A DNA stretch of 64,000 nt, from the NCBI RefSeq assembly GCF_009765225.1, contig NZ_VMSF01000001.1, forward strand, positions 2,046,001 to 2,110,000, written 5' to 3'. The position numbers and the translations under genes were made by a program. Source of the stretch: Leifsonia sp. AG29. Lineage in GTDB: Bacteria; Actinomycetota; Actinomycetes; Actinomycetales; Microbacteriaceae. Below the pieces are notes generated by a model. The model was not told where the DNA came from, did not search any database, and was given only the letters and a program-made list of their open reading frames with translations. Shown one piece after another: positions 36,055 through 46,518 of this stretch (within the stretch, counting starts at the first letter, position 1; each line of letters opens with the position of its first letter).

Positions 36055-37586
36055 TATCGGACCCTCACTCTCGGGTCGAGTGCGGCGTACGCGAGGTCTG
36101 CCAGGAAGTTGAACAGGATGGCCATGGCCGCGATCACCAGGAAGTAGGCCATCACCGGGTTGAGGTCGCCACGGCTGAGGCCCAGGTTGAACAGGTTGCC
36201 CATGCCCGGGATCGCGAACACCTGCTCGGTGATGATCGCGCCTCCGAGGAGGGCGCCGACGTCGAACGCGACGAGCGTCGTGATCGGGATCAGCATGTTG
36301 CGGAAGGCGTGGCGCACGACGACCGTGCGCTCGGGGAGGCCCTTCGCGCGGGCGGTGCGGATGAAGTCCTGGTTGAGGACCTCGAGCATGCCGGCGCGCG
36401 AGTAGCGGGTGTACGAGGCGAACGAGATCAGGAGGAGCGCGATCGTCGGCAGCAGCAGGTGCGTGAACGTGTCGAGCCCGGTGACCCACATGTCGCCCTC
36501 GAGACCCGGCGTCGATGAGCCGACCGTGGCGATCGGGCGTCCGTTCGTGTCCTGGAAGTACGTCGGCCACGCCTGCATGAGGCGGTCGACGACGATCAGG
36601 AAGCCGGAGACGATCGTCACGATGACCGCGACCCGCATGTTCTGCCCGCGGTCGTAGCCGCCGACGAACCAGCCGATCGCAAGGCTCACCACGATGGCGA
36701 TCACCGCGAGGATCACGATCGTCGCCACCGTCGAGATGTTGAACAGCGGCTGCAGGACGAAGTAGCAGACCAGCGAGACCGCACCGGTGATGGCGCCGCT
36801 GATGAGGGCGCGGCGGTTCTGCAGCCCGGAGATCAGCGCGACGGTGCCGATCACGACGGCCGCGATCAGGATGATCATCACGATCGGGCCGAGTCCCGGG
36901 TGGAGGAACCAGTTCGTCGCCGACATCAGCAGGAGGACGCCCGCGGTGGCGAGGAACGACACCCCGAAGGTGATCCCGCGCCGCCGGAGGTCGCCGCCGA
37001 TCAGCGACTGCCAGATCAAGCCGGCCACCAACCCGATCAGCACGGCCACCCACCACGGGATCGTCGGGCTCGCGAGGAAGTTGTTGAAGCCGATCGCGAC
37101 GAACTCCTTGAGGAGCACGGCCACGAGGAACGCCGGCAGCGAGTACAGGAAGAAGCTGAGGAACGTGACGACGTTGTCGAGTCCGCTGTACTGCCGGAGG
37201 GCCGTGACGATGCCGATCGTGATGCCCAGGAGGACCGCGAGGATCAGCGCGAGCGTGACGAGCTGCACGGTCGAGCCGAGCGCCTGCGGCAGGATGTCGA
37301 CGACCTTCGCGTTCGAGATCGTGGAGCCCAGGTCGCACGCGTTCGCGAACGGGATGAGGCACTTGGCCGCACCGCCGAGCCAGAGCAACCACCGCAGCGG
37401 CGGCGCGACGTCGAGCTGCAGCAGTTGAACGCGAGCGTTGATGAGCTGCTGCTTGTTCGGGGAGTTGCTGGACCGCAGGTCCTGAAGCGGGTCGGCGCTG
37501 TAGGCCACCAGCATGTACATCAGGAACGACGCGGCGATGATGATGAGCACTGAGACGAGGAGGCGTCTCAGGATGAAACTCGCCAT
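36054..37586 (-). CDS. Oligopeptide ABC transporter permease (DppB/OppB type) with an inserted membrane block
   Basis: 510 residues against about 310-340 for the family. The family parts are present at both ends: FILRRLLVSVLIIIAASFLMY at the start, and the EAA loop and end FIRTARAKGLPERTVVVRHAFRN with QVFAIPGMGNLFNLG. Between residues of about 165 and 340 lies an extra block with roughly five hydrophobic segments (WWVAVLIGLVAGLIWQ, ITFGVSFLATAGVLLLM, IVMIILIAAVVIGTVALI and others) plus a short soluble part. Reading frame and codon use are continuous, so it does not look like an assembly fusion. Its function is unknown. Confidence 0.92.
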   Translation of the reverse strand: MASFILRRLLVSVLIIIAASFLMYMLVAYSADPLQDLRSSNSPNKQQLINARVQLLQLDVAPPLRWLLWLGGAAKCLIPFANACDLGSTISNAKVVDILPQALGSTVQLVTLALILAVLLGITIGIVTALRQYSGLDNVVTFLSFFLYSLPAFLVAVLLKEFVAIGFNNFLASPTIPWWVAVLIGLVAGLIWQSLIGGDLRRRGITFGVSFLATAGVLLLMSATNWFLHPGLGPIVMIILIAAVVIGTVALISGLQNRRALISGAITGAVSLVCYFVLQPLFNISTVATIVILAVIAIVVSLAIGWFVGGYDRGQNMRVAVIVTIVSGFLIVVDRLMQAWPTYFQDTNGRPIATVGSSTPGLEGDMWVTGLDTFTHLLLPTIALLLISFASYTRYSRAGMLEVLNQDFIRTARAKGLPERTVVVRHAFRNMLIPITTLVAFDVGALLGGAIITEQVFAIPGMGNLFNLGLSRGDLNPVMAYFLVIAAMAILFNFLADLAYAALDPRVRVR

Positions 37587-37695
37587 AGGTTCAAAACCTT
37601 CACTGACTACACGCGCCCATCGGGTTGCGGCGGGGGGTCGCCGGGCGCGTCTTTACGAGGGGAACGATCGGGTCTCGACCGCCACTACATGATAC

Positions 37696-37722
37696 GGGGC
37701 GCCGACCGGTGGCCGGCGCCCC
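37696..37722 (-). terminator. First hairpin between the binding-protein and permease genes
   Basis: GGGGCGCCG and CGGCGCCCC form a 9-bp stem with a 9-nt loop in the 187-bp gap between the binding protein stop and the permease start. Confidence 0.45.
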
Positions 37723-37729
37723 GCCGCAG

Positions 37730-37760
37730 GAGAGTGCCCGGGGATCCCCCGGGCACTCTC
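37730..37760 (-). terminator. Strong hairpin after the binding-protein gene
   Basis: GAGAGTGCCCGGGG and CCCCGGGCACTCTC make a perfect 14-bp stem with a 3-nt loop, 13 bp after the binding protein stop. It probably halts most transcripts or protects the 3' end, giving more binding protein than permease, the usual ratio for such systems. Confidence 0.7.
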
Positions 37761-37773
37761 GCTGTCGGTGGTG

Positions 37774-39570
37774 TTACTTGGAGGTGGAGGAGGACTTGAC
37801 CGTCCACTGCCAGAAGTTCCAGAACGGGCCGTTCTGGTTGCCGTTGTACTTCACGCCGTCGACGCGGGCGTTGACACCGAAGACACCGGGAGCCTGGAAC
37901 AGCGGCAGACCGTAGCCCTCGGAGAAGGCGGTCTTGTCGATGTTCATCTCCAGCTTGGTCAGTTCGTTCTTGTCCAGCGTGGTCTGCGTCTTCACCGCGT
38001 CGTCGTTCGCCGCCGAGAAGCGGTTGTAGTTGCCGCCGCCGTTCGTGGTGAACAGCTGCGGGATCTGCGAGGTGCCGGCACCGGGGCTGATCCAGCCGAA
38101 GAGCGACGCGTCGTAGTCGCCACCCGGGAGGAGCTTGCTCCAGTCGGGCGAGCCGGCGTCGACGATCTTGAAGCCGGCCTTGGTGGCCGAGGCCTGGATG
38201 GCCTGGAACTCGTCGACGCGGTTCGGGTTCTTCGTGTTGTAGAGGATGCGGACGGTCGGGGTCGCGCCGGCGAGCAGAGCCTTGGCGCCCTCGATGTCGA
38301 CCTTGCCGTACTTGTCGGAGCCGTTGGCCTTGATCGTGTTGCCGTACTCGGGCTGCTGGTTCGGCAGCCAGATCTGGGAGTCGAGGACCTTGGCCTTCGG
38401 GTTCACCGGGGTGACGATCGAATCGAGGATCTGCTGACGCGGGATCGTCTTGAGGAACGCCTCACGGACCTTCGGGTCCTGGAACGTCGGGGAGCCGAAG
38501 TTCAGGTCGAGGTGGTCGTACGACGCCTGGTCGCCGGTCAGCACCTTCGCGCTCGTCTGCTTCAGAGCGTTGAGCGTGTCGGCCGAGGCCTGCGGGTTGA
38601 TGATGTCGACCTCACCGTTCTGCAGAGCGGTGACCTGGGCGTTGGCGTCCGGGATGATGCGGAAGATGACCTTGTCCACGTTCGGCTGGAGACCGCCGGC
38701 GTAGTACTTGTTCCGCTCCATCGTGATCGACTGGCCCGGGGTCCACGCGGCCGGCACGAACGCGCCGGAGGAGACCAGCAGGTCCTTGTCGGTCGGGAAC
38801 GCCGTGATGTCGTAGCCCGTGTTGACGAAGTCAGCGGCCTTCTTCAGGGTGGGGTCCGGCTGCTGCGGGTTGGCCGGGTCGCCCTTCGGCAGGCTCTTCA
38901 GCAGCTTGGTGAGGTCGGCGGCCGACGAGAGGCCCGCCTTCTTCGCCACGATGTGCGCGGGCTGCGCGATCGGGTTGACGAGCTCCCAGTCCACGTACGG
39001 CTTGGCGTACTTGAGGGTGATCGTGCGGTTGTCGTTGCTGATCGTCGGGAAGTCGGTCGAGTCGACACCCGCGGTCGAGCCCGCGATCGCGAAGTACTGC
39101 GTGCCGCTCGTGACGTTGCCGTCGGCGTCGAACTTGGCCGAGTCGTAGTGACCGGAGGCGATCGCCCAGGCGAGGACCATGTCATCCGCGGTGATCGGCT
39201 GGCCGTCGGACCACTTGTCGTCCTTGTTCAGCGTGTACTTGACGGTCAGCGGGTTGTCCGAGGTCTTCTCGAAGGTTCCGAACTTGTCGTCGTGGACGAT
39301 CTTGTAGTTGTTGTCGATGTACTGGAACCCGGTTCCGTACGATCCGTCGAGGTAGCCGACCTGTCCGTTGGTGTCCAGGTTGCCCTGCGGGGTCTGCGAG
39401 TTGAGCGACGTCAGGTCGTTCACCACGGCGACGGTGACCGTGCCGCCTTTGGCCGAGGTCGAGCCGCCGGTGCTCCCGGACGTGGTGCAGGCGGACAGGG
39501 CGAGGGCGGCGACGCCGGCGACGGCGACCGCGCTGACCGCGTACCTGACCCTTCTTCCGTTGATGTGCAA
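37774..39570 (-). CDS. Oligopeptide-binding lipoprotein (ABC family 5 solute-binding protein)
   Basis: 598 residues. A lipoprotein signal with lipobox LALSAC (near residue 25) is followed by a Gly/Ser linker and the family-5 binding protein fold: KDDKWSDGQPITADDMVLAW is the signature region, with KVREAFLKTIPRQQILDSI later. It captures peptides outside the membrane for DppBC. The TTG at 39570 is the best start: AGGAGGAACA sits directly upstream and the preceding frame has no signal. It is the first gene of the locus with a strong hairpin after it. Confidence 0.94.
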   Translation of the reverse strand: MHINGRRVRYAVSAVAVAGVAALALSACTTSGSTGGSTSAKGGTVTVAVVNDLTSLNSQTPQGNLDTNGQVGYLDGSYGTGFQYIDNNYKIVHDDKFGTFEKTSDNPLTVKYTLNKDDKWSDGQPITADDMVLAWAIASGHYDSAKFDADGNVTSGTQYFAIAGSTAGVDSTDFPTISNDNRTITLKYAKPYVDWELVNPIAQPAHIVAKKAGLSSAADLTKLLKSLPKGDPANPQQPDPTLKKAADFVNTGYDITAFPTDKDLLVSSGAFVPAAWTPGQSITMERNKYYAGGLQPNVDKVIFRIIPDANAQVTALQNGEVDIINPQASADTLNALKQTSAKVLTGDQASYDHLDLNFGSPTFQDPKVREAFLKTIPRQQILDSIVTPVNPKAKVLDSQIWLPNQQPEYGNTIKANGSDKYGKVDIEGAKALLAGATPTVRILYNTKNPNRVDEFQAIQASATKAGFKIVDAGSPDWSKLLPGGDYDASLFGWISPGAGTSQIPQLFTTNGGGNYNRFSAANDDAVKTQTTLDKNELTKLEMNIDKTAFSEGYGLPLFQAPGVFGVNARVDGVKYNGNQNGPFWNFWQWTVKSSSTSK

Positions 39571-39640
39571 TGTTCCTCCTGTGCGAAGTGTGCGTCGACA
39601 CAGCCGTGCAAGGGCGCCTGGGCCGCGCTGGATAAGAATG

Positions 39641-39669
39641 ACCCTAGGTATCGCTGGGGGTGATTGCAA
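39641..39669 (-). promoter_or_regulatory. Promoter of the peptide-transport locus
   Basis: On the minus strand TTGCAA (39669-39664) and TAGGGT (39646-39641) are 17 nt apart, 71 nt before the TTG start. The region is A+T richer than its surroundings. Confidence 0.6.
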
Positions 39670-39685
39670 AATGAGGCACGAAAAC

Positions 39686-39701
39686 GTTACACAGTGGTAA
39701 C
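39686..39701. promoter_or_regulatory. Inverted repeat upstream of the peptide-transport promoter
   Basis: GTTAC-ACAGTG-GTAAC is a 5-bp inverted repeat with a 6-nt centre, 16 bp upstream of the -35, in a position typical for an activator or repressor. The factor is unknown. Confidence 0.35.
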
Positions 39702-39851
39702 TCAGTCGGCGGAATCTTGCGTCGAGCCGGTCGGGACGGCCGGATCCGACAGTGTGACGCAAGAATTCGTGCGGTTCCGGTGGCCTCCGGGGTGAACCGC
39801 AAGTTACACCCGAGGAGCCGGGGAGGACCCGCCTCCTGGCAGGATGCACTT

Positions 39852-40646
39852 ATGAGCAGCGCGCCGGCTTGGACCGCCGGGACCCCGGTCGCCCGGGACT
39901 CCCGCCCCCGCCTGTGGTGGGAGATCGCGATCGTCCTCGGGCTCTCGCTCGGGCAGTCCGCGATCTACTCGATCGTGAACATCGTCGACCTCTCGACACG
40001 GCCCACGCCCCTCCACAATCAGACCGCCCAGGTGAACCCCTCCCAGTCGAGCCGGGAGGTGTTCGACTTCATCTACCAGGTGCTCGGCAACGGCTTCGAC
40101 CTCTTCGCCGTCGCGCTCGTGATCTTCCTCCTCTGGCAGCCGGCCCTGAGCGGCTTCCGGCGCATCGGGCTCGACCTGACGAGGCCGGGGCGCGACCTCG
40201 GGCGCGGTCTGCTTCTCTTCCTCGTGATCGGGATCCCGGGCATCCTGTTCTACGCGCTGACCCGTCTGATCGGGATCACCGTGACCGTCCAGGCCTCCCC
40301 GCTGGACGCCCACTGGTGGACCGTGCCGGTGCTGATCTTCGCCGCCCTGCGCGCCGGCCTCCAGGAGGAGGTGATCGTCGTCGGCTGGCTCTTCACCCGG
40401 CTGCGCCAGCTGGGCTGGGGGACGTGGACGATCATCCTGTCGGCGGCGGTGCTGCGCGGGAGCTACCACCTCTACCAGGGGTTCGGTCCCTTCATCGGGA
40501 ACGCCGTGATGGGGGTCGTCTTCGGCTGGGCCTACACGCGGTGGGGGCGGGTCATGCCGCTCGTGATCGCGCACACGATCATCGATATCGTCTCGTTCGT
40601 CGGCTACCCGCTCGCCGTCCACCTGTTCCCCGGCGTCTTCGCCTGA
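39852..40646 (+). CDS. CPBP-family intramembrane protease
   Basis: 264 residues with about seven hydrophobic spans. The three CPBP/CAAX motifs are visible: GLQEEVIVVGW (EE pair; the usual EExxxR Arg is not at its normal place and may be replaced by R in FTRLRQLG), RGSYHLYQG (His, usual FxxxH region), and AHTIIDIVSF (HxxxD). The family cleaves or processes membrane or prenylated substrates and, in bacteria, is often tied to bacteriocin immunity; this role cannot be assigned here. AGGA lies 8 nt before the ATG at 39852. It is convergent with gcvP, with the hairpin repeats between. Confidence 0.85.
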   Translation: MSSAPAWTAGTPVARDSRPRLWWEIAIVLGLSLGQSAIYSIVNIVDLSTRPTPLHNQTAQVNPSQSSREVFDFIYQVLGNGFDLFAVALVIFLLWQPALSGFRRIGLDLTRPGRDLGRGLLLFLVIGIPGILFYALTRLIGITVTVQASPLDAHWWTVPVLIFAALRAGLQEEVIVVGWLFTRLRQLGWGTWTIILSAAVLRGSYHLYQGFGPFIGNAVMGVVFGWAYTRWGRVMPLVIAHTIIDIVSFVGYPLAVHLFPGVFA

Positions 40647-40675
40647 CGCGCTCCTCCCCGCGCTGCCCCCCTGCA

Positions 40676-40734
40676 TCGAGTCCCCCGAGAGTTCACGCGC
40701 CGGGCCGTTCCGGCCGAACTCTCGGGGGACTCGA
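40676..40734. repeat. Hairpin repeat copy A (GAGTCCCCC family)
   Basis: TCGAGTCCCCCGAGAGTTC and its exact complement GAACTCTCGGGGGACTCGA are 21 nt apart, a perfect 19-bp stem, with a smaller GGCCG/CGGCC stem in the loop. It lies between the convergent CPBP and gcvP genes. Copies B and C share the TCGAGTCCCCC core. Confidence 0.85.
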
Positions 40735-40762
40735 CAATGGGCGGGAGGCGACGGGAGTCCCT

Positions 40763-40830
40763 CCACCGAGTCCCCCGAGAGTTCGGGCTTCGGGCGGTTC
40801 CGGGCGCACTCTGGGGGAACTCGATAGTGG
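40763..40830. repeat. Hairpin repeat copy B (degenerate)
   Basis: CCACCGAGTCCCCCGAGAGT and ACTCTGGGGGAACTCGATAGTGG (split arms, key parts) form an imperfect stem shifted by one base. It follows copy A by 28 bp and has the same core and flanking GGGCGGG run. A shorter GGCGGGTCAGGCGA repeat follows before the gcvP stop. Confidence 0.75.
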
Positions 40831-40864
40831 GCGGGGTCGAGGGAGGCGGGTCAGGCGAGGCGGG

Positions 40865-43771
<2,907 letters not shown>

Positions 43772-43785
43772 GCGGTGCGGGTGCC

Positions 43786-44160
43786 TCACTCGCCGGTCAG
43801 GGCGGCGTACTCGTCGGAGCTGAGCAGGTTGTCGGGGAGGGCGGTGAAGGCGACCTTGACCAGCCAGCCCTCGCCGAAGGGGTCGGAGTTGACGAGCTCG
43901 GGCGAGTCCACGACGGCGGTGTTCGCCTCGGTGACCGTGCCGTCGAGCGGCGCGAACAGCTCGCCGACCGACTTCGTCGACTCGATCTCGCCGACGACGC
44001 GGCCGGCCGTCACGTCGCTGCCCACCTCGGGCAGCTCCACGAAGACCACGTCGCCCAGCTTCTCAGCGGCGTAGGAGGTGATGCCGACGGTCGCGACGTC
44101 GCCGTCGACACGAATCCACTCGTGCTCGGGCGTGTACTTGAGGTCCTGCTCTGCGGCCAT
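43786..44160 (-). CDS. gcvH: Glycine cleavage system H-protein
   Basis: 124 residues, the standard H-protein. The lipoyl lysine lies in [13 protein letters not shown], and [20 protein letters not shown] and [15 protein letters not shown] are family signatures. It shuttles the aminomethyl group between P, T and L proteins. The ATG lies 2 nt before the gcvT stop, in an operon with shared control by the glycine riboswitch. Confidence 0.97.
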   Translation of the reverse strand: MAAEQDLKYTPEHEWIRVDGDVATVGITSYAAEKLGDVVFVELPEVGSDVTAGRVVGEIESTKSVGELFAPLDGTVTEANTAVVDSPELVNSDPFGEGWLVKVAFTALPDNLLSSDEYAALTGE

Positions 44161-44162
44161 GA

Positions 44163-45380
44163 TCAGCCGTCCTTTCTGGGCGGGGTGGGCTTTCTGCGGT
44201 AGAAGGGGAGGGCGGTGACGGTGAACGGGAGGCGCGTCCCGCGCACGTCCACGCCGAGCTCGGTGCCCTCGCGGGCGAACCGCGGCTCGACGTAGGCCAT
44301 GGCGATCGGCTTGCCGAGCGTCGGCGACAGGGCGCCGGAGGTGACGGCGCCGACCTCGGCCTCGCCTCCCGTCCCCTCGTCGTGCGCGAAGACGGGGTAG
44401 CCCGCGCGCGCGGCGCGGCGGCCGTCGCCGATGAGCCCGACCAGCACGCGGGCCTCCGGGTGCGGTCCCTCCTCGCTGGCGGCGCGGCCGATGAAGTCGG
44501 TGTCCTTCGCGAGGTTCACCACCCGCGCTAGACCGGCCTGGGCGGGCAGCGTGTCGCGGCCCAGCTCGTTGCCGTAGAGCGGCATGCCCGCCTCGAGGCG
44601 GAGCGTGTCGCGGCTGGCGAGACCGGCCGGGACGATGCCCTGCTCGGAGCCGGCCTCGAGCAGCGCATCCCAGAGCTCGCGGGCGTTGTCGGGGGCGACG
44701 TAGAGCTCGAAGCCGTCCTCGCCGGTGTAGCCGGTCCGGGCGATGAGCACCGGGTGGGTGCGGAACAGCGCCGGGAGCGACCAGTAGTACTTGAGCGCCG
44801 AGAGTCGCTCGCCGAAGTCCTCGCCGTCGAGCGCCCCGCCGTCGGCGGCGAACCCGTCGGTCGCGAGCAGCACGGACAGGCTCGCGGGCCCCTGGACGGC
44901 GATGAGCGCGATGTCGTCGGACTCGTCGTAGACCTCGGCGTCGAACGGGGCGGTGCGGTCGCGCAGCTCTGCGGCCACGACGTCGCGGTTGGAGGCGTTC
45001 GCCACGATCATGTAGCGGTCGTCGCCGGTGCGGTACACCACGAGGTCGTCCACGATGCCGCCCGAGCGGGACAGGAGCAGGCTGTACTTCGCCTGGTCGA
45101 TCGCGAGGGCGGACAGTTTGCCGGCCAGCGCGTAGTCGAGAGCCGCACCGGCCTCCGGCCCGAGCACGACGATCTCAGCCATGTGCGACAGGTCGAACAG
45201 CCCGACCGCGGTGCGGACGGCGTGGTGCTCGGCGAGATCGGACGAGTAGCGCACCGGCATCTGCCAGCCCGCGAAGTCGGTGAAGGAGGCGCCCGCGGCC
45301 GTGTGCGCGTCGTGCAGCGGCGAGGTGCGGCCGCCGCCCGGTGCCGGGCTCTGCGGGGGCTGGCTCTGCTGCGAGGTCAT
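44163..45380 (-). CDS. gcvT: Aminomethyltransferase, T-protein
   Basis: 405 residues. It frees ammonia and transfers the one-carbon unit to tetrahydrofolate. The fold shows [24 protein letters not shown] (first 20 give the family start), [10 protein letters not shown], the folate-site Asp region [34 protein letters not shown] and [15 protein letters not shown]. About 20 extra residues rich in Gln, Pro and Gly precede the fold. The ATG at 45380 has CGGAGAA upstream; the tandem glycine riboswitch lies in the leader. Confidence 0.96.
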   Translation of the reverse strand: MTSQQSQPPQSPAPGGGRTSPLHDAHTAAGASFTDFAGWQMPVRYSSDLAEHHAVRTAVGLFDLSHMAEIVVLGPEAGAALDYALAGKLSALAIDQAKYSLLLSRSGGIVDDLVVYRTGDDRYMIVANASNRDVVAAELRDRTAPFDAEVYDESDDIALIAVQGPASLSVLLATDGFAADGGALDGEDFGERLSALKYYWSLPALFRTHPVLIARTGYTGEDGFELYVAPDNARELWDALLEAGSEQGIVPAGLASRDTLRLEAGMPLYGNELGRDTLPAQAGLARVVNLAKDTDFIGRAASEEGPHPEARVLVGLIGDGRRAARAGYPVFAHDEGTGGEAEVGAVTSGALSPTLGKPIAMAYVEPRFAREGTELGVDVRGTRLPFTVTALPFYRRKPTPPRKDG

Positions 45381-45416
45381 GAGTTCTCCGATCGCCGGCC
45401 GTCGGCCGGGGGCTGT

Positions 45417-45436
45417 CGGAGCGGTCGCCCGCTCCG
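45417..45436 (-). terminator. Hairpin in the gcvT leader (expression platform candidate)
   Basis: CGGAGCGG-GCGA-CCGCTCCG, an 8-bp stem with a 4-nt loop, lies directly after the riboswitch and 37 bp before gcvT. It could be a switch-controlled terminator, although no U-tract follows. A second small stem GGGAG/CTCCC overlaps the end of the second aptamer. Confidence 0.4.
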
Positions 45437-45636
45437 GGAGGAACTCCCCCTCTGTCATCCGGCCTGAGAGTTTCACCGCGGGCGCTCGGCGCGACGCGGC
45501 TTTCACCGTGGGCGAGGACGACGGCTGCCGTCCTGCTTTTCAGAGTGGCCAGTCCGATGCGGTACGCGTACCTGAGAGATTGTCGGGGAGGATTGCTCCT
45601 TCGGTGCCGCTCGGCTCACGCCTCGCGACTCTCCCG
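45437..45636 (-). ncRNA. Tandem glycine riboswitch
   Basis: The gcvT leader read on the minus strand has the two-aptamer layout: GGGAGAGTC starts aptamer 1, then CACCGAAGGAGCAA, AATCTCTCAGG and CCACTCTGAAAAGC; aptamer 2 has CACGGTGAAAGCC, GGTGAAACTCTCAGGC and GATGACAGAGGGG. These are the conserved blocks of the gcvT riboswitch (Rfam RF00504). Glycine binding normally switches the cleavage operon on. Ends are approximate by about 10 nt. Confidence 0.93.
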
Positions 45637-45712
45637 CATCGACCTCGATGGCCCGGTATTCAGTTGGATGGGCTCAGCATATCGGGTTCCGTCTCCGGGT
45701 GTGCGTTTGGTG

Positions 45713-45733
45713 TTCTGGTCATCCTGACACTAA
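45713..45733. promoter_or_regulatory. NrtR operator 1 (weaker)
   Basis: TTCTGGTCA-TCC-TGACACTAA: the right half is perfect against the left half of the TTAGTGTCA pattern, and 6 of 9 positions pair. Its centre is 33 bp, about three helical turns, from that of operator 2. Confidence 0.6.
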
Positions 45734-45745
45734 GATGGCCGCAGG

Positions 45746-45766
45746 TTAGAGTCATCCTGACTCTTA
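45746..45766. promoter_or_regulatory. NrtR operator 2
   Basis: TTAGAGTCA-TCC-TGACTCTTA, an inverted repeat with 8 of 9 positions paired, 24 bp before the nrtR start. Location and symmetry match NrtR sites that control NAD genes. Confidence 0.78.
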
Positions 45767-45789
45767 CCCCGGACCGGGAGGACGCCCTG

Positions 45790-46518
45790 ATGGCACGGCA
45801 CGAGCGTGAGAGCGCGATGCTCGCCGTGTCGACCGTCATCTTCTCGCTGCGCAACGACGAGACGACCTCGGGTGTGCCGCAGGTCTGGCTGCCGCTCGTC
45901 CGCCGGATCCGCGATCCCTTCGAGGGGTGCTGGGCCCTCCCCGGGGGTCCCCTGCGGGTCGGCGAAGACCTCGCCTTCGCCGCCGCACGCACGCTCGGCG
46001 ACACCACCGGCCTCGCCCCGAGCTACCTCGAGCAGCTCTACGCCTTCGGAGACGCGGACCGATCGCCGGGCGCCGAGCGCGTGGTGTCCGTCGTCTACTG
46101 GGCGCTCGTCCGCAGCGAGGAGGCCGAGCGCGCGAGCGTGGGCGAGAACGTCCGCTGGTTCCCCGCCGACGACGTCCCCCGGCTCGCCTTCGACCACAAC
46201 GTCATCGTCGAGTACGCGCTCTGGCGGCTGCGGACGAAGATGGAGTACTCCCGCATCGCGCACGCCTTCCTCGGCGAGCGCTTCACCCTGTCGCAGCTCC
46301 GCGAGGTGCACGAGGCCGTCCTCGGCCGGGCGCTCGACCCGGCCAACTTCCGGCGGACCATCGAGGCGTCGGGGGCCGTCGTCGCCACCGGCGAGTACCT
46401 CACGGGCACGCCGCACCGACCACCGCGGCTGTACCGCTACAACGACTCGATCGACCTCGCAGACGCGGGGCCGCTCCCCCGCCAGCAGCACCCGTTCGAA
46501 GGAAGAAGCGAATCATGA
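45790..46518 (+). CDS. nrtR: NrtR, Nudix-related repressor of NAD biosynthesis
   Basis: 242 residues: a Nudix-like domain (about 10-140) fused to a C-terminal winged helix (about 155-225, HAFLGERFTLSQLREVHEAVLGRALDPANFRRTIE shown by its two ends). The Nudix box is eroded (GEDLAFAAARTLGDTTGL lacks the REL..EE glutamates), as in NrtR repressors that sense ADP-ribose rather than cleave it. GGGAGG precedes the ATG. It is the first gene of the NAD operon and its ATGA overlap couples it to nadA; the two operators upstream predict autoregulation. Confidence 0.93.
   Translation: MARHERESAMLAVSTVIFSLRNDETTSGVPQVWLPLVRRIRDPFEGCWALPGGPLRVGEDLAFAAARTLGDTTGLAPSYLEQLYAFGDADRSPGAERVVSVVYWALVRSEEAERASVGENVRWFPADDVPRLAFDHNVIVEYALWRLRTKMEYSRIAHAFLGERFTLSQLREVHEAVLGRALDPANFRRTIEASGAVVATGEYLTGTPHRPPRLYRYNDSIDLADAGPLPRQQHPFEGRSES

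Noticed and set aside
37774-39849. A 691-residue binding protein starting at 39849
   Set aside because: The extra residues have no signal and cross the promoter; the TTG at 39570 has a strong AGGAGG and yields a lipoprotein signal peptide.
40250-40435. Small minus-strand frames opposite the CPBP gene
   Set aside because: No ribosome site, no conserved motif, and fully inside a well-supported gene.
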